Part shown: positions 39,308-43,072 of the stretch, one piece after another | How the letters are laid out: each line of letters begins with the position of its first letter | How positions within the stretch are numbered: the stretch's first letter is position 1 | Assembly (NCBI GenBank): GCA_035633415.1 | Contig: DASQEZ010000076.1 | Coordinates: forward strand, 1-43,072 | DNA from: Fodinibacter sp035633415 | GTDB taxonomy: Bacteria; Actinomycetota; Actinomycetes; Actinomycetales; Dermatophilaceae | Length of the DNA stretch: 43,072 bases | Reading direction: 5' to 3' | Notes under the pieces: model-generated | Database searches by the model: none | Told to the model about the DNA's origin: nothing | What the model saw: the letters and a program-made list of their open reading frames with translations, nothing else | Made by a program: the position numbers and the translations under genes

Positions 39308-40402
39308 TCAGCGGGCGCCGAGCTCGCGGGCCACCAGCTCGGCGGTCTGCACCATGTTGAGCGCCGCGCCCTTGCGCAGGTTGTCTCCGCAGATGAACAG
39401 GTCGATCGTGTTCGGCGACTCCGGGGCCTGGCGCAGCCGACCGGCGAACCGCGGGTCCGCGCCGACGACGTCGTTGGGGGTCGGGAACTCCGGCTCGTCG
39501 GGGTCGTCGAGGACGACGACGGCAGGTGCCTCGACGAGCGCTCGACGGGCATCGGACACGTTGACCCGCTGAGCGAAGGTCGCGTGGATGGTCACCGAGT
39601 GCGACGACACGACGGGCACCCGCACGCAGGTGGCCGAGATCGGCAGGTCCGGGATGTCGAGGATCTTGCGGGTCTCCTCGCGCACCTTGACCTCCTCCGA
39701 GGTCCAGCCGTCCCCGACGTGGTGCCCGACGAAGGGAATGACGTTGAGCGCCAACGGTGCCGGGAAGGGCGACGACCCCAGTTCCTCCTCGATGAGCCGT
39801 CGCACGTCACCGGGGCGGGTGCCGAGCTCGCGGTGCCCGTGCACGACGTCGAGCTCGTCGTGCAAGCGGGTCATCCCGGTGCGGCCCAGGCCCGAGGCGG
39901 CCTGGAGGGTGGTGACGACCAGCCCGGTGAGCTCCCAGGCACCGTGCAGCACGGCAAGCGCGTCGATCATCGTCATGACGGTGGCGCCGGGGTTCGCGAT
40001 GATGCCGCGGGGCCGGTCGGCGACCTTGCGGGGGTTGACCTCGGGCACGACGAGCGGGACGTCGGGCTCGGTCCGGAACTCGGTGCTGTTGTCGATGGCG
40101 ACGACCCCGCGGGCGGCGGCGAGCTCGACCCACTCGCGGGCGATCGAGGGCGGGATGTCGAAGATCGCCACGTCGATGCCGTCGAAGAACTCCGGCGACA
40201 GGGCCTCGATGACCACGTCCTCACCCCCGACGCGCAGCGTCGAGCCGACGTCCTCGGCACCGGCGGCCAGTCGCACCCGAGCCCAGTGCAGGTGACGGGT
40301 CGGCAGCACGTCGAGCACGACCCGGCCGACGGCGCCGGTCACCCCCACGATGCCCAGTGTGGGCAGCGCGCCCGCCGCGGTTACCTCCCCGGTGGCATCC
40401 AC
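39308..40402 (-). CDS. Aspartate-semialdehyde dehydrogenase homologue lacking the catalytic cysteine
   Basis: A 364-residue protein with the Asd layout: nucleotide loop GIVGVTGAVG (17-26), IDNSTEFR, VPLVVPEVNP and a QAASGLG loop. The segment that is normally NPNC(T/S) reads NPGAT at 137-141, placing Ala140 where the nucleophilic Cys should be. FDIPPSIA also replaces the usual FSAGG-type loop. The C-terminal HS of VPVVSSHS remains. The GTG lies one base after the aspartate kinase stop, so it is in the ask operon like true asd. Either a diverged enzyme with another chemistry, a pseudoenzyme or regulatory partner; a canonical Asd is probably elsewhere. Confidence 0.85.
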   Translation of the reverse strand: MDATGEVTAAGALPTLGIVGVTGAVGRVVLDVLPTRHLHWARVRLAAGAEDVGSTLRVGGEDVVIEALSPEFFDGIDVAIFDIPPSIAREWVELAAARGVVAIDNSTEFRTEPDVPLVVPEVNPRKVADRPRGIIANPGATVMTMIDALAVLHGAWELTGLVVTTLQAASGLGRTGMTRLHDELDVVHGHRELGTRPGDVRRLIEEELGSSPFPAPLALNVIPFVGHHVGDGWTSEEVKVREETRKILDIPDLPISATCVRVPVVSSHSVTIHATFAQRVNVSDARRALVEAPAVVVLDDPDEPEFPTPNDVVGADPRFAGRLRQAPESPNTIDLFICGDNLRKGAALNMVQTAELVARELGAR

Positions 40403-40403
40403 G

Positions 40404-41678
<1,275 letters not shown>

Positions 41679-41784
41679 GCGCTACTCCCGTGACGGTGGT
41701 TCGGTGGGGTCCCACCCACTGTAACCGGACGTCCACGGACCGGACCGTGCGCCCGGATGCCGGTCACCCCGCCTCCGGGACCCC

Positions 41785-41858
41785 CGACCTATTGCGGAAT
41801 CGCGACATCCACGGGCCTGCTCAGCCGCTGCTGAATGTCGCGCATCCGCAATAAGTCG
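41785..41858. repeat. Long palindromic intergenic repeat, copy B
   Basis: Arms 41785-41808 and 41835-41858 are inverted repeats, with about 21 of 24 positions paired and a 26-base loop. The arms share with copy A the segment around CGAC-TATTGCGGA and GCGAC, while the loops differ. This copy lies between two divergent genes, so a terminator role alone does not explain the family. Confidence 0.78.
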
Positions 41859-41942
41859 GCCTTGGGAGGAGTCGGGGGGCGGTGGCTGGCGTAGCGTCGC
41901 GACCAGGTCCCTCCGCCCCGCCCACACCTCGAGGAGTTCCCC

Positions 41943-43070
41943 ATGTCGATCGTCATCGTCGGCGCCGGTCTGGCCGGCGGCACCGCGGCCACCGAGCTGC
42001 GCGAGCAGGGCCACGAGGGGCCGGTGGTGCTCGTCGGCGCCGAGGCGCACCCGCCGTACGAGCGCCCGCCCCTGTCGAAGGGCTACCTGCTCGGCACCGA
42101 CCCGATCGACGATGCGTTCGTGCACCCGCTGGACTGGTACGCCGAGCACGACGTCGACCTCCGGCTCGGCGTCGAGGCGACCGCGGTCGACACCGACGCC
42201 CACGTCGTGCACACCTCGACGGGCGAGGACCTCACCTACGAGCGGCTGCTGCTGGCGACCGGCGCCGAGCCACGCCGGCTCGCGGTCGCCGAGGACAGCG
42301 GTGTGCCCACGGCCTACCTGCGCACCATCGAGGACAGCGATCGGCTCAAGGCCGCCTTCGCGAAGGGCGGGCGGATCGCGGTCGTCGGGGCGGGCTGGAT
42401 CGGGCTCGAGGCCGCGGCCGCGGCCCGCACGGCGGGATGCGAGGTCACCGTGTTCGAGACGGCCGAGCTACCCCTGCTGCGGGTGCTCGGGCCCACCGTC
42501 GCGCAGGCGTTCGCCGACCTGCACCGCGACCACGGTGTCGACCTGCGCCTGGGCACCGCGGTCACGGCCGGCGACCTGGCCGGCGCCGACCTCGTCGTGG
42601 CCGGGGTCGGCGTCACGCCCCGGGTCGCCCTCGCCGAGGCGGCCGGGCTGGCCGTCGACGACGGGGTGCTCGTGGATGCCGGCCTGCGCACCTCGGTGCC
42701 CAGCGTGCTCGCCGTCGGCGACATCGCCAACCACGCGCACCCCGTCCTCGGTCGACGGATCCGGGTCGAGCACTGGGACACCGCCATCAACCAGGCCAAG
42801 GTCGCCGCGCACAACCTCGCCGGCGGCGACGAGGTCTACGACGCGATGCCCTACTTCTTCACCGACCAGTACGACCTGGGCATGGAGTACGTCGGCCACG
42901 CGGGGGCGGACGACGAGGTCGTCGTGCACGGCGACCTGGCCGGGCTGGCCTTCCGGGCCTTCTGGTTGCGCGACGGCCGGGTCGTGGCGGCGATGCACGC
43001 CAACGACTGGGACGCCACCGACGACCTGCGGGCCGCCGTCGCGTCAGGCGACCTCCCGCCGGCTCCCTGA
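41943..43070 (+). CDS. NAD(P)/FAD-dependent ferredoxin reductase
   Basis: A 375-residue flavoprotein. The FAD motif GAGLAGG is at 7-13, PPYERPPLSKGYL at 38-50, the NAD(P) motif VVGAGWIGLE at 148-157 and the second FAD motif VLAVGDIAN at 256-264, with VEHWDTAINQ typical of ferredoxin/rubredoxin reductases of oxygenase systems. It moves electrons from NAD(P)H to a ferredoxin. Start preceded by GAGGAG. No ferredoxin gene is adjacent within the window, so its partner is unknown. Confidence 0.93.
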   Translation: MSIVIVGAGLAGGTAATELREQGHEGPVVLVGAEAHPPYERPPLSKGYLLGTDPIDDAFVHPLDWYAEHDVDLRLGVEATAVDTDAHVVHTSTGEDLTYERLLLATGAEPRRLAVAEDSGVPTAYLRTIEDSDRLKAAFAKGGRIAVVGAGWIGLEAAAAARTAGCEVTVFETAELPLLRVLGPTVAQAFADLHRDHGVDLRLGTAVTAGDLAGADLVVAGVGVTPRVALAEAAGLAVDDGVLVDAGLRTSVPSVLAVGDIANHAHPVLGRRIRVEHWDTAINQAKVAAHNLAGGDEVYDAMPYFFTDQYDLGMEYVGHAGADDEVVVHGDLAGLAFRAFWLRDGRVVAAMHANDWDATDDLRAAVASGDLPPAP

Positions 43071-43072
43071 GG

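Overview
The window is very GC-rich, almost fully coding DNA with near-saturated G/C third positions, many GTG starts and ATGA/GTGA start-stop overlaps. Gene content is actinobacterial: PPi-dependent phosphofructokinase, GlfT1/GlfT2 galactan enzymes, OhrR/Ohr, NarL-type two-component pair. It looks like a chromosomal segment of a Micrococcales member, perhaps Intrasporangiaceae; the family-level guess is an inference from gene content and style, not from a marker gene. I see no tRNA, rRNA, CRISPR, insertion sequence, prophage or replication origin.

Layout. 1-5.1 kb: 3' end of an acyl-CoA carboxylase carboxyltransferase, a 4'-phosphopantetheinyl transferase, a flavodoxin-like protein, an atypical long pyruvate kinase and a small three-helix protein. 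5.4-7.5 kb: a GH13 glycosidase translationally coupled to ohrR, divergent from ohr across a textbook OhrR operator. 7.5-10.5 kb: a GGDEF-EAL membrane protein and a small unknown. 10.7-21.5 kb: a cell-surface galactofuranan cluster (OafA-type acyltransferase, GlfT1, a second GT2, Glf, GlfT2, Wzm/Wzt exporter, large polytopic membrane protein). 21.6-23.5 kb: amidase and a small lipoprotein, separated by a palindromic repeat.

23.7-29.6 kb is the most unusual region: a five-gene, mostly overlapping operon. It encodes (i) a 968-residue protein with about twenty tandem 29-residue helical repeats and a C-terminal HELTH metallopeptidase-like domain, (ii) a clan-CD (caspase/gingipain/CHAT-like) peptidase candidate with a His/Cys pair, (iii) an acyl carrier protein, (iv) a ketosynthase with intact Cys-His-Lys-His residues and (v) a truncated ketosynthase-like partner lacking the nucleophile. 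I know of no described system with this composition. It looks like a dedicated mini type II acyl-assembly line wired to a peptidase and a giant amphipathic scaffold or lipid-handling protein; its function is unknown.

29.6-33.2 kb, reverse strand: ATP-grasp ligase (D-aspartate-ligase-like), Asp/Glu racemase, glutaminase and a GAP/LysE-type membrane protein, which together suggest D-amino-acid incorporation, probably into peptidoglycan cross-bridges. 33.3-37.7 kb: PLD-family protein, response regulator, sensor kinase, a 431-base gap with strong hairpins, and a DUF427 protein. 37.8-43.1 kb: small membrane protein, PPi-PFK, an aspartate-semialdehyde-dehydrogenase homologue without the catalytic cysteine, aspartate kinase, a second copy of the palindromic repeat, and a ferredoxin-reductase-type flavoprotein.

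Plausible links: the phosphopantetheinyl transferase could charge the operon's acyl carrier protein, and the carboxylase could supply malonyl-type extender units, although both are over 20 kb away.
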